Shown here: positions 23,940 to 34,697 of the stretch, in pieces
Numbering within the stretch: the first letter of the stretch is position 1
Layout: each line of letters starts with the position of its first letter
Source of the DNA: Cordia subcordata
Taxonomy: Eukaryota; Streptophyta; Magnoliopsida; Boraginales; Cordiaceae
Assembly (NCBI GenBank): GCA_028554755.1
Contig: JAPTOF010000003.1
Span: 9,991,501 to 10,055,500, forward strand
DNA length: 64,000 bases
Direction: 5' to 3'
Notes under the pieces: model-generated
The model's database searches: none
What the model was told of the DNA's origin: nothing
Seen by the model: the letters and a program-made list of their open reading frames with translations, nothing else
Translations under genes and position numbers: made by a program

Positions 23940-25830
23940 ACACTCCCTTGGCCCACCTTCCAGCATGGAAAACAATCCTATTTGGCAGCCAACTCACTTC
24001 CCAAATGATCTCAAATCTCCCTACTCAGTTGAAAAAGAAACATTCAGGTCCAGAATGCTTCTCTTTTCAGCTTAACTTAAGGTACTCTCTTGTTATGTCT
24101 CGCTTTCATTCTCAAAGCCCTTATGGTTATGCAAGCAATTTCTAGTAAACTAATGACTCTCTAATACATGTTTCTACTAAAGAAAATGCAACTAATAATG
24201 CTTGGGGAAACAATATGGATTGGCAAAACAAGTTCATTACTGATCTCTTTCAATCCTGGAGACTTGATCTTGATGAACCTTATATCGAGAATGGATTCAT
24301 TGGTGCTATCCACCAGAAGATGTCTTTGTGGAAGGGGGTGGTCATTGGAAAATTTGTCTCATTAGGCAATTCTTGGACAAATCACCACCATTTTTTCTAA
24401 TTTGGAAAATGGTGGGTTATCATTGGAAACAATTTGGGCATGTGGAAATTAAATCAACTGAAAATGGTCTCTTAGTTTTCAAATTTGAGAATGAATAATT
24501 TTGTCATCAAGTTATGAAGTATTTATGGCATGTGAATCACAATCAACTCTTGCTTAGAAGATAGGATCCTGTTGCTCAATTAGTAAACTTTTGTTGGGAT
24601 TGAGTGCTATTATGGGTGAAGTTTCAGAATGTTCCATGCTCCCTTATTACCAGGAAAGGATAAAGCTACATTGCAAACATAATAAAGCTACATTGCAAGC
24701 ACAATTGGTTTCCTTTGCAAATGGACAAGCCCACTAAATCTCGCACTTTTGTGGGTTTTGCTAGGGTGTATGTTGTTATGGAAGTCTTAAAGGATTTGCC
24801 GACTTTAATCTATGTGAAATTGAGAAATGGAGAATGGGCCAAAGCAGATTGAATATACGTGGAAGCCTCTCGTTTGCTCTTCTTGCAAAGTGGTTGGTCA
24901 CCCTTCTTCCTCTTGTCCTCATTTGCCACAAACAAATGCTCCAAGGCACTTTTCCCGTGATGAAATGAAGAATGAGTATGAAAAAGAGAAATTTGAATTG
25001 AAGAATGCACGATCAAAGAAGAAGATTTAGAAGCTAATTCCAAATGCTACACCTTTTCAAGGAACAGTTGTCCAAGCCTCAAATACTCAAGTTGTTCATT
25101 TAGCCAATACTCCTAGGATCTCATTAAAGGGTAATAGATTTGCTACTCTTGATGTCACGGCTCAGGATGGAATTGGAAATGATGTTGATGGAGTAAAGGA
25201 TAGTGGCAGAGCCACGTATATGTGAAGGAATGCGTTGGGTTTTTTTGGCAACAACAAAATTAATAAATGATCACTTATATAAAGAAAGATATTTTTTTGA
25301 CTTCGATAGTAAATTAAATAGTTAATGATTTCAAAATATAAAGTTATGTTGAGGACCTTTATATATTATAGTTTTATTTACTGTGATTATATTTACTTAT
25401 TTATGTTTTTTTGTGAATTAAATTATCATTATTATATTAATTATATAAATTTTATGATTAATTTTTAAATTTTTATAAAAAAAAGTTATGTATGAATGAG
25501 CAACCTTAACCACAAGGTCTTAGCTCCGCCACTGATGGAGAATCATTTGGTATCTTGGCCCGAGATGAAAAGGAGATGAAAAATTCCTAGAAATTTGGAA
25601 AAAGGTGCTCGGGATGGTGTTGGACAAGGAAATGATGAAGGCCTTGGTGATGAAAGCAGGAATTTGGTTGAAGATCATGATGGAGTGATGGTTTTGGATC
25701 CCGAAAATATGTTGTCCATGATTATGATCCATTATCATCCTATTAAGCCAGAAAGCTTGATGTTCTTTTTGCTTTTTGTTGGTTCCTTTTTTCCCATTCT
25801 TGTTGTTCTTTGTTAGTTTTGTTGCATGAA
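23940..25830 (+). pseudogene. LINE (L1-type) ORF1 remnant: DUF4283 plus CCHC knuckle
   Basis: Pieces in shifting frames follow the order of plant L1 ORF1. Near 24290-24480 there is a DUF4283 block (SLWKGVVIGKF, then LVFKFENE). Near 24720-24840 there is the linker MDKPTKSRTFVGFARVYV and LPTLIYVKLRNGEW. At 24838-24960 the zinc-knuckle region reads YTWKPLVCSSCKVVGHPSSSCP (split here for length: CSSCKVVGH and SSSCP), a C-x2-C-x4-H-x4-C pattern. A lysine-rich tail follows. A MITE at 25202-25534 interrupts it, after which an acidic Gly/Asp-rich segment continues (25595-25730). The end near 25770-25900 looks like LINE 3' sequence, so ORF2 is absent or lost. Stops and frameshifts are frequent. Confidence 0.72.
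25202..25534. mobile_element. Short MITE with 'agtggcrgagc' termini
   Basis: The left end AGTGGCAGAGCCA (25202) and the right end, read in reverse, CAGTGGCGGAGCT match as terminal inverted repeats of about 12 bp. This terminus is common among plant hAT-like MITEs. The interior is AT-rich and non-coding. The flanks (TAAAGGAT and GATGGAGA) do not give a clean 8-bp duplication. It interrupts the LINE ORF1 remnant. Confidence 0.6.
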
Positions 25831-26664
25831 AGACTTTCTTTGGATGTATTCCTTGTTGTTTTGTTCATATCCCTTAAACTCTGACTCGTTGATGTCTTTG
25901 CACAAATTTTACAGTTAATAAATCTTGCTTAATCTACAAGAAAAACCTTAGCTAAATACAGACCCATAGTGACTAAGCATGACAAAGGCAAAAAGCATAA
26001 CCTACAAGTTGAACCAGCAATCTTAACAAAGAATGTCATTTACATGGCCGCAATCTCAGCAACAGCGAGCAAAGAAAACGCATGTATGGTAAGACACACG
26101 ACTTTATTGGAAGCTATATATGCTGGATCCTTGACAACCCAATGAAATGAAATAGCCCAAGTTAGAAAATGAAGGAGAAGTGATCTACTAAAGGGTTCCT
26201 GAGGGCACCACAGAATCGAATGGTTAACAACCATAGTGAAAAAGAAATGAGTGACAAAAGAATATTACCACAGTGAGAGAGTGCTGTTAGCATTTATCCC
26301 AACCAAGCAAGGTGAATTGCCTTCAGTTGAAAAGGAAAGGGGTAGAAACTGAAGAAAAGTTTTTGGTGAATTAAGTAGAAATTTATTAATCGCAATTTGG
26401 TACAAACCATCCCGTTACCCCTCAATGCAAAATGAAAATGAAACAATACAAATCAAGGCTTAAGAACATGGTTAAAAGCAAAAGACAACAAGAAAAATCC
26501 TACAACATCTTCCAAGCAACAAGATGAAACAACGAAAACAAAGGCAAGGAAAAAGACCAAGAAAGTCCCAAGACCCAAATTTATATAAATATAGACGTTC
26601 GAAATTATATACTTGAGCTCGTGGAAGAGCAAACATCCATAGCCTAACTGAAACCTTTCCTGCC
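25831..26664. other. Upstream flank of the TRM1 gene
   Basis: Apart from one exon-like fragment on the minus strand (26038-26220) nothing is recognised. It includes the promoter and 5'UTR of the tRNA methyltransferase gene, for which no motif could be fixed. Confidence 0.4.
26038..26220 (-). pseudogene. Exon-like coding fragment, unrecognised
   Basis: On the minus strand a splice-acceptor-like tract ending in 'gccctcag' is followed by an open frame of about 55 codons ending in a stop. It reads EPFSRSLLLHFLTWAISFHW, then VVKDPAYIASNKVV, then a hydrophobic segment ending AVAEIAAM. It looks like the C-terminal exon of a small membrane protein, but I do not recognise the family. No upstream exon could be found before the TRM1 start at 26665, so it may be a gene fragment. 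Confidence 0.25.
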
Positions 26665-29600
26665 ATGTTATCCCTATCTTCTCGTTTCACCACGTTCCTC
26701 TCCATGCCTAAACCCTTCAACCAAAACCCTCTCCCCCTCCCCTCAATTATCATCTGCCGGAATTCCCAATACCGAACCGAAAGGGGTCACCAGTTTGACG
26801 TTGGCGACACCTTCTTCCGCCACGAAAGCGCCACCGGCCGCGACCTCGGCGTGCTGTCTGCGGCGCTCCACAAAAAGTCCAATGGCACTCTCAGAGTCCT
26901 TGATGCCATGTGCGGATGTGGCATCCGTTCCCTTCGGTATTTATCTGAGGCCGAGGCCGATTTCGTGCTGGCAAACGATGCAAATGAGGACTACGCAGGG
27001 ATTATTTCCGGAAATTTATCGCGGGTTTCGCGAGGGTCTGAGGAGGAGAGGAGGTGGATGGTTTCGCATTCTGATGCGAATCGGGTGATGATGGAGTGTT
27101 ATCTAAAGAGGGATTTTTTTGATCTCATTGATATTGATTCATTTGGGAGTGATTCGAATTTCTTGAGAGCTGCCATTGGTGCGGTGAAATTAGATGGCTT
27201 GTTGTATGTTACTTCTACTGATGGGTATTCTTCGGGCGGTCACCGGCCTCAACAGTAAGTTTTTCGGCTAATGTTACTACTATTTTTCACAGTTACAGTG
27301 GCTACTTTGATGCTTTCTGATATCTATCGTCAAATGTGAATGAAAAATGGACCACTTGTAAATATGGACTTAATTACTTGGATATACAACCAGATGATAG
27401 ATATTATGTTGTGTAATTCTAATGTAGAAATGGACGAAGATAGAGTAGGTGAGGAGCGAAATTTGTTACTAAGAGGCCAATTGTTCGAGCCAATTGGTAA
27501 GCTCAGGGTAGGATGTGCATTAATCGGAGAAACCCAATTACCGAGTTGAATCTTCGAGTTTGGGGAAATCAGGTTTGGGGATTTGCGGAGTGCGGGAAAA
27601 AGATCTGTATGGGGCAAATTTCTGAGGAAACGAGTGATCGGAATATTATTTAAATTTCTGGGATTATTCGATTACGAAATCTTTTGTATATACTAAAATG
27701 ATACATATTTAAATTCATATACTATTTATTCATAATACATACACATAAATATAGTTACTTATATTATAATATAATATATCTTATTTTTCATCTTTATTCT
27801 TATTAGGGATTCTTGACAGATCACTCATCAACTCTTTTCATTTTCCAGTTTAGATTATATATTTTTAATTTATGTTTTGAAGTTTATTATATTTTTGTTT
27901 ATGTTTTGAATTTATAATTATTTGACATAGGTTAAAATTAGTTTTGATTTTTTTCAAAAGAATTTTGCAGAATCCCCAATCCCCAGTGATTTTTTCCCAT
28001 TTCCCGTTTCCCCAAATTATGTTCCCCAATGGTAAATTGGGGCTGGACAAAATAAAATCTCTTTCCCAAAATTATTTCTGGAAAAACAAAAAAAATTGTT
28101 GATCAGGCGGGAATTCCCTAGCGAATGCCCCTACCAGAGAGAAAAAAGAGAAAAAAGAGAAAAACAGAGTTTTTGAGAGAGTAACAAATTTGCCAGAATG
28201 GCAACGCTATGCCATTGCTATTCTATTTATAGTTAGTTATATATCTCTTGCTCCCTAAGCTACATAGTCACGTAAATGCCTTGGTTGAGCTTTGATTCAC
28301 TGGCCTCTGCCTAGCAGATTCTCCTCATTTGGTTGTTTCTCCTCTGATTTGTGTTGATGGTGTGAGTTGGTTGGGTCCAAAACAGTTTGGGTCTGTGCAC
28401 ATGTTGGCTGCATGATATTTCCTCCTCTTGAAGTTGAACCTTGTCCCCAAGGTTCAGTATGTGAACCTGATCCTCCCAAGTAGAATCTTGAATTGGTAAG
28501 TTGTCTTAGACTAAGATGTGAGGAATCTTTTGGCCTTGGCTTTGAATAGTGCGGCTGTCCAATATGGCTACCGGTGTATGGAGAGGTCCTACAACAGTAG
28601 AGAATGCCACTTGAATTTGGGAGAAAGCCAAAAAGCAACTGGTTGGTAGTCGAGACAAAGCATCTACAACCTTATTTTTCCCTTACAGGCTTGTAAACAG
28701 TGTCAAAGGCATACCCTACTAATTTAGATAGTCATTTTTGCTGCATTGGGGTTTGAATGACTTGTGTGGTGAGATTCTTCAAATTATGTTGATATGTTGA
28801 ACAATGAATTTTTTGCCTAGAAAATATTGTCTCCACCTGTTAACAGCTACCGTGATAGCATACATATCTCTATTGTATGTAGAACAGACTTGTGGGCAAG
28901 AAGAGAGTAATTTGCTAAAATAAGAGATGGATTGACCTTGTTGCTGCTGCACTGCCCTGATACCTGTTCCTGAGGCATCCCTTTCGAGGATGAAAGGGAT
29001 GACAAAGTTTAGCAAGGCCAGAATTGTAGTTTAAGTAATGGTCTGCTTCAGAAAGTTAAAAGCCTCCTGTGCTGCTGATGTCTAAGAAAATCGATCGTTC
29101 TTGAGTGGAGCTGTTAAAGAGGCGGAAATTTGTGTATAGCCCTTAATAAACTTCTTCTAGTAATCGATGAGGCACAGGAATCCCCAAACATCTTTGATAG
29201 TCGTTGGAGTGGTCCAATTGACAGTTGCTTGGATTTTGAGAATCCCATTGAAATGCCATCTGACATGGCCCAAATAATGAATGGAAGACTGTTCAAACAA
29301 GCATTTGGAATGTATGCAACTAATCCATTGGCTCGTAAAATCTGGAGAACCTATTTTAAATGAACTAAGGAGGTGTTTGGTTCACAGAATGTTTTCCTGG
29401 GAATCACATTTCCAAGAGTCAGATTCCGAGGAATGTGATTTGGTTGCTAAAAATATTCTTGAAAAAGTTAAGGATAATTTTCAGGAATATTTATTTCTTT
29501 TGTTTGGTTTAAATTTAAGATTCCTAGGAATCTTTGAGTTACATCCCCAAAACGACCCCAATTTAAAAAAAATAAATAAATAAAGATATCAAATTTGTAT

Positions 29601-32600
29601 AATCTATGTAATGTGTGTAGTGTATGTGATGTGTGTGCAGTTCTATTCTGTGTGTAATTGATATGTGCAATATATGTTATATGTATGTGCAGTATATGTA
29701 ATGGTTATGTGTGTGTATAGTATGTCTTATGTGTGAAGCATGTGTAATGTGTGTGCAGTGTGTCTTAAGTGTAATTTATGTATGTATATGTGAAATGTAA
29801 GTGCACTATGTGTGTACAATGTGTAGTATGTGTAGTTTGTGTAATATATGTAAGTTAATATGTATAGTATGGTGAAATGTGTGTAATGTATTTGTGGCGT
29901 GTATAGTGTGTGTTTAATTGCATGTAGTATGTGTAATATGTGTAATGTTTTCACAAGGTATGTATGTTTGACCGTGTGTGTTAACCAAAAAAGAATTATT
30001 TTGCAAATATGGGTATTTTTTTCTTTTTTGGGTGACTAACACTTCCCATAACTTGGGAATCAATTCTCACCTTCTCATATGGGAATGAAATTAGGAGAAT
30101 TCATTGGAATATTGGATTCTTAGGAATTCCTAGGAATATTTTTCTATTTTGCGAACCAAATATGGAATTTAACATTCCTGACTTAGCATTCTTGAAAATT
30201 CTACAAGATTTTGTGAACCAAATACCCCATAAGTGTGAGTCTCTGTTGGAACTAAAAATCAGTATATCATTGAAAAACTAATACAAATTGTCGCAAAAAT
30301 GGTTTAAATATCTCATTCATGGTGGTTTGGAAGGTTGAATGAGCATTAGACAATCCAAAAGGCATGTTTAAATATTCATAGTGCCGATGATGTGTTCGAA
30401 AAGCCGTTCTGTCCCTTCATGCGAATTTCGTGATAACCTGCCATCTATTTTGGAGAAAACTTGAACACCACATAATTCATCGAAGAGCTCGTCAATGGTG
30501 GGTGTTGGAAATCTATCCTTGATAGTGGCAGCATTGAGTTGTCTAGAATCTATACAAAATTGCTGGGAACACCGGCGGCCAAAAAAAGACTGGTGTTTGG
30601 GTGAATTACTCCATCATCCAGCATCTCTTGGACTAATTTTTCAATTTCTATCTTCTGGTAATAGGGATATCCATATGGCTTCACATTGATAAGCTTTGTC
30701 CCTAGTAGCAGAGGAATTGCATGATCTTAAGGGCGTTGTGAAGGTAAGCCCTTTGGTCAATTGAAAACATCATGGTAGTCCTGCAATAAAGCATTAATGT
30801 CATCTGGAACATCTGAGTGTTAGAGCTTCTCAGTCAATATATCCAAATGAAAATATTCAGATGTTGCTTCTGTTTCTTGTAGCCTCCAAAAACCTTTAAA
30901 TTGCATTGAATCAAAAAGCGGACCAGTATCTCTATGTAATTCAAGAAATTAGTCACCACACTGAAACCCAATGTCAGGGTGGCATAGTTAGTGCTGATAT
31001 TGCCTAAAGTGACTAATCAAGAATGCCGAGGACTATATCAATGCCTTGTAAAGGAACCACATAGAGGTCCGTTGTGATTTCATGGCCTTGAATAGTGATT
31101 GTTGCATTTTTGAACAACCCTTAGTGCATAATCTTTCACCACTGCCTGCGATTGCAGCAAAAGTCAAAGATCCCTTCAATAGGCAAAACCAGATATTGAG
31201 CAATGCAAGTTTGCACAAGGTTATGTGTGCTGCCTCCATCTGTCAATATGCAAACCTAAGCGCCAAGGAGAGATCTAGTAAATTAAAGTATTATGGGGGG
31301 ATATTTGGCCAACAAGAGCATTATGAGAGATTTTGGGTTCTGCACAAGAGTGGGCAGGTTCAAAGGGAGGTTCAAAGATAGGTGAAGGTGGTTCGAATAT
31401 AGTGGGGTCAGGGGGTTCGGAGTCAAAATCAAGCAAGAGAAGTTTAGGTGCTATTTTGCATCCATGCTGCATTGGCCATTTTCATAGCAGTGGAAACAAA
31501 GGGCACATTCTCTTTTGGCCTAAATTCAGCTGAAGAAAGCTTTTCAATGGGTAAAGCCAAGGGATGAAGGGAGGGCGTGGATGGTAAAGGAAGTAGGGGT
31601 GGTTAGTTTGGGAATAAGAAGTATGGTGGTGCTGTGTAGTCGTGTTCTGGGTATTGTGGGATGTGTATGGGCTAGCAAAGGAAAGTGTAATGGGCTTACT
31701 TGTAAAATTGGGCCGGAGGTAGAGCTTGTAGATCTTGTTGACCTTGGCCTCTTGGAGACGGGCCAACCCAATAACGTCATTCATGGAGTTGGGCCTAAAA
31801 GACTAGACCTCTGGGCAGATCATCAGTTTGATGCCTAAATGAAACATCGAAGTACAAAATTGTCCGGCCAGTTAATGGTCCGATTAGCCAGAGCAATATA
31901 TTGTTGATGATACTCATCAACTGAGCCAACTTGAGTTAATTTGGAGAGGGCATCATGGGGATTATCGAACTGAACAGGAGCAAATTTTGTCTCCAATGCT
32001 TTATGATCTGCTAATTGTGGCGCAACCACTGGAACCAATGCAAGGTGGGACCATCAATGTAGGAGGAGGCAATGGTGAGAAGTCGGGTATGGTCGATTTC
32101 ATAGTATTCAAAGAATTGTTCAACTTTGAAAAGCCAATTCATGGCATTGGAAACATTGCATCTCGGAAAATCCAATTTAAGAGAGCAGATTGGGAAAGAT
32201 GCTGTAGCGGAAGTGGATGCTGAGTTGGGGCATGACAATGCAAAGGTGGTGATTCCGTAATGTGAATTGCTTGTTCAAATTTGCCATCAAGGGTTGTGCA
32301 TTGCAAAGCCAATTTCTCCATGGATTTTTGTTGAGCTATAAGGGCTTGTTGAAATGACTCCAGAAGTTGACCTTGCTGTTTGAAATTTTGATCGAGTTGC
32401 CGTAAGCGTGTTCCATCCGCCAAGTGTTTGATGGAATGAAAGCACCTGAGTTATATAAATGCTAACATAGAAATGGAAGAAGACAGAGTCAGTGAGGAGA
32501 ATTGTAGAATTCATCACTAGGAAGCAAGTTGTTTGAGCCAATTGGTAAGCTCCAGAGAGAAAAGAGAGAGATACAGGGTTTTTGAGAGTTTAACAAATTT

Positions 32601-34697
32601 GCCAGAATGACAATCTATGCTATTGCTCTTCTATTTATAGTTATATCTCTCTTGCTCCCTAAGCTGCATAGTCACGCAAATGCCTTGGTTGAGCTTTGAT
32701 TCGCTAGCCTCTGCCTAACAGATTCTCCTCATTTGGTTGTTGCTCCTCTGGTATATGTGCTGATGTGTGAGTTGGTTGGATCCATAATGCTTTGGGCCTG
32801 TGCACGTGTTGGCTTCATGGCATGCTATTACTGAAATTTATTCTTTATTCTCATTGTATTTTATTATGTTTGATGATTTGAAGTTATTATTTTGTATAAT
32901 TTCTTGACACTCTTAGAGGTTGCTTCATGGTTTGATAATTTTGGTCTGTTCGAGTACAAGTGTTGACATGGAAAATCAGAGTAAGGAAAAGTGGAAGGCG
33001 AATGTACTTGAATTACAGAGGAACTTATTGCAAGTTATGGTATGATTAATTTGTGAGATTGTGCTTGCTTCAGAATGTGGTTAATGCTTATAAGGTACTA
33101 TTTTTGTATTCCTAGTTCTTTGGCTGCTTATGGAGCATTTGTTCGTCCAATGCCATATTCAAATGAGTTGGGTTTAAGGATGCTAATAGGTGGTGCTCTG
33201 CGGGAAGCCTTGGTGCTGGGTTATCACGTTGTGCCACTTTTCTCCTACTACTCATACCATGGTCCTGTGTTTAGAGTTCTGCTCCAAGTGAAGAGGGGAA
33301 AGCTTCCTGATAGCAGGTCTTCAATGGCTAACAAATGCATTTGAACTTAGTCAAATTCAGTTTTTTGTCACGGTGATTGGATTGTTTTGCTGCTTATACC
33401 AGGCACTACAGCTTCATCAGCTACTGTAAACAGTGTGGAAATTCTCAAACAATTTCATGGGATGACCTTGGTGAGGCCAGCTGCCTGTGCAATCTAAATG
33501 TATGAATTCATTCTTCTATTCTCTTTCTCTATATAGAGTTGCCTTGGTATCGCCTGGTGCCATATGCTGATAGTTTCAACTGTTCCACATTTCTTTGTCT
33601 TATTGTGGTGATGTATTTATGTTTTCATGAACTATTTAGTTTCCATAATGGAATATATGCATTTCCAGGTATTTTATACAGTGTGCTGCCACACAGATGT
33701 CAGGCCTCAATTGTCTTCTAGTAGAGCTTTCTCTCTGTTATATAGCTTACGTATATGGTTCTTTGTTAATTTGTTGATAGCAAAAAAAATCTCACGAACA
33801 ATGGGGGATATCTCGTATACAGTATGGATACAAGACACCTATACAGCATGCAGCCTATATAAAGCATGGCTTATGTATTTGTGTGATTGTCTGTGGCTTA
33901 TGCTCTGAGTGGTTGTCTGTTCTGTTTAGGTTTCAGGTTCATGTGTTGTTTCAGGACCTCTTTGGACAGGAGCACTTCATAGTGCAACTTATCTCAAAGA
34001 AATGCTAAATTTGGCCACTCAGTGGGGATGGATTGGCAATGGCTCAGGAAAAGATCTGGACAAACTACTGAATCAGATGATTGATGAGAGTGACCCCAGA
34101 CTACCTTCTGGATACATCAAACTGGATGAGGTTTCTTAAAAATCTTAGGTGTTCCAGCTAATTTCAGTAGAAGGATGTGCTCTATCACATCATGTTATTG
34201 CAACTCATTAATTACTGTCTGCTGATTGTCTTTTCATTGTGTTACTCTTTCAGGTAGCAAGTCGTGCAAAATTGAATTCTCCTCCCCTCAGTACCATAAT
34301 GAACATTCTGCACAGGGTAGTGGGTTCTCTCTTTTTCCTCTTTCCTTTCAGATATTTTGACATGCTCGTAAACTGGTCGCATTAAATGCCTTGAAAAATA
34401 TTTCATCGCTGTGATAAGAAAACATGGAGAAGTAATGCAAAACGCCCTGCATAGAGAACTGTTGATATAAGCCTTCTATAGTAAAATATGGATCCCTGAT
34501 TCATTACACACTTTAGTTGGCCAAATCTAGATCTTGTAAGCTCATTAAACATAACTGTAGTACTGACTAATTTGGAGGTGTCATGGTGACAGAAAGGATA
34601 TGCCGCAAGTAGATCACATATTGCCCCCAATGCAATCAAGACAAATTGCCCCATGGTAGAATGTGTGAGGATTGTGAAGGAATTCCAGCATTGTTGA
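26665..34697 (+). CDS. TRM1: tRNA (guanine26-N2)-dimethyltransferase (Trm1 family), six exons
   Basis: Trm1 enzymes use S-adenosylmethionine to dimethylate guanine 26 of tRNA. Exons: 26665-27254, 33116-33316, 33403-33499, 33930-34130, 34254-34316, 34593-34697. All introns are GT-AG and the joined frame is 1257 bp (418 aa). Residues 1-35 are Ser/Pro-rich and basic and resemble an organelle transit peptide; a second Met lies at 14. The SAM motif DAMCGCGIR is at 80-88, the motif IV equivalent DIDSFGS at 156-162, and [17 protein letters not shown] with [14 protein letters not shown] follow in exon 2. Exon 3 has a zinc-site pattern (C272, C275, C291, C293), exon 4 has [11 protein letters not shown], and exon 6 ends with [20 protein letters not shown]. 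At about 420 aa it resembles the short plant Trm1-like branch. Intron 1 (5861 bp) is swollen by a Ty3/gypsy insertion. The coding exons carry no lesions. The stop call in exon 6 is the least certain part. Confidence 0.92.
27415..28417 (-). repeat. 3' LTR of the gypsy element, split by a MITE-like insertion
   Basis: Segments 27415-27504 and 28135-28417 match the two halves of the right LTR. The 630 bp between them is missing from the right LTR, where 'ggtaagctc' joins directly to 'cagagagaaaag'. Confidence 0.8.
27505..28134. mobile_element. MITE-like insertion inside the 3' LTR
   Basis: The sister LTR supplies an empty site. The ends are imperfect inverted repeats: left GGTAGGATGTGCATT, right (reverse) GGTAGGGGCATTCG. 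Subterminal GGGGAAATC/GGGGATTT sequences also recur inverted near 27560-27610 and 27970-28030. The interior is AT-rich and non-coding. The superfamily is not assigned. Confidence 0.68.
29369..30229. mobile_element. PIF/Harbinger-like MITE with TAA duplication
   Basis: The termini are inverted: left GGAGGTGTTTGGTTCACA, right (reverse) TGGGGTATTTGGTTCACA. Both sides carry the 3-bp duplication TAA (29366-29368 and 30230-30232), typical of PIF/Harbinger. Removing it rejoins the RT reading frame of the host gypsy element, from SSNRDSHL to [11 protein letters not shown]. Subterminal 'ggaatcacattt' and 'ggaattcctaggaat' sequences are also inverted. No transposase is encoded. The centre is a long TG-rich array. 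Confidence 0.83.
29595..29960. repeat. Degenerate TG-rich array (gtgtaatgtgtgcag units)
   Basis: Variants of 'atgtgtgtaatgtg', 'gtgtgcagtgtg' and 'tatgtgtagt' repeat over about 365 bp in the middle of the MITE. Minus-strand frames over it (Tyr/His/Thr/Leu repeats) are artefacts. Confidence 0.8.
32462..32822 (-). repeat. 5' LTR of the gypsy element
   Basis: It is collinear with the two halves of the left LTR and lacks the 630-bp MITE-like block. Its outer end on + is 'ggcttcatggca'. No clear primer-binding site is preserved on its inner side. Confidence 0.75.

Larger units (their letters stand above)
28430..32423 (-). pseudogene. Ty3/gypsy gag-pol polyprotein, broken, without integrase
   Basis: On the minus strand, from 32423, gag begins [12 protein letters not shown] with a Gln-rich coiled segment, then [22 protein letters not shown] and [16 protein letters not shown] (retrotransposon gag, about 32200-32010), then [20 protein letters not shown] with [12 protein letters not shown] (32000-31860). 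Near 31230-31000 come aspartic-protease-like pieces ([12 protein letters not shown]). RT follows at 30700-30250, with [20 protein letters not shown], and after the MITE at 29369-30229 resumes at 29365. RNase H reads [26 protein letters not shown], then [12 protein letters not shown] (29010-28790). Directly after it, [19 protein letters not shown] is followed within about 80 codons by [12 protein letters not shown], which in related polyproteins is the extreme C-terminus. The integrase and its HHCC zinc region have therefore been deleted. Many stops and frameshifts are present. Confidence 0.83.
27415..32822 (-). mobile_element. Ty3/gypsy element in TRM1 intron 1, integrase deleted
   Basis: The right LTR (about 32462-32822, the 5' LTR on the minus strand) and the left LTR (about 27415-28417, interrupted) share long collinear stretches, such as 'acaaatttgccagaatg' and 'aaatgccttggttgagcttt'. 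A purine tract TTCAAGAGGAGGAAA (minus strand) abuts the left LTR at about 28418-28432. The interior encodes gag, protease, RT and RNase H fragments but no integrase. LTR length without the MITE is about 370 bp. LTR borders are set by where the copies stop matching, so they may be off by a few bases. No exact target duplication was seen. It lies antisense to TRM1. Confidence 0.82.

Noticed and set aside
29727..29954. 75-aa minus-strand frame rich in His, Thr, Tyr and Leu
   Set aside because: It is the complement of the TG-rich array inside the MITE.
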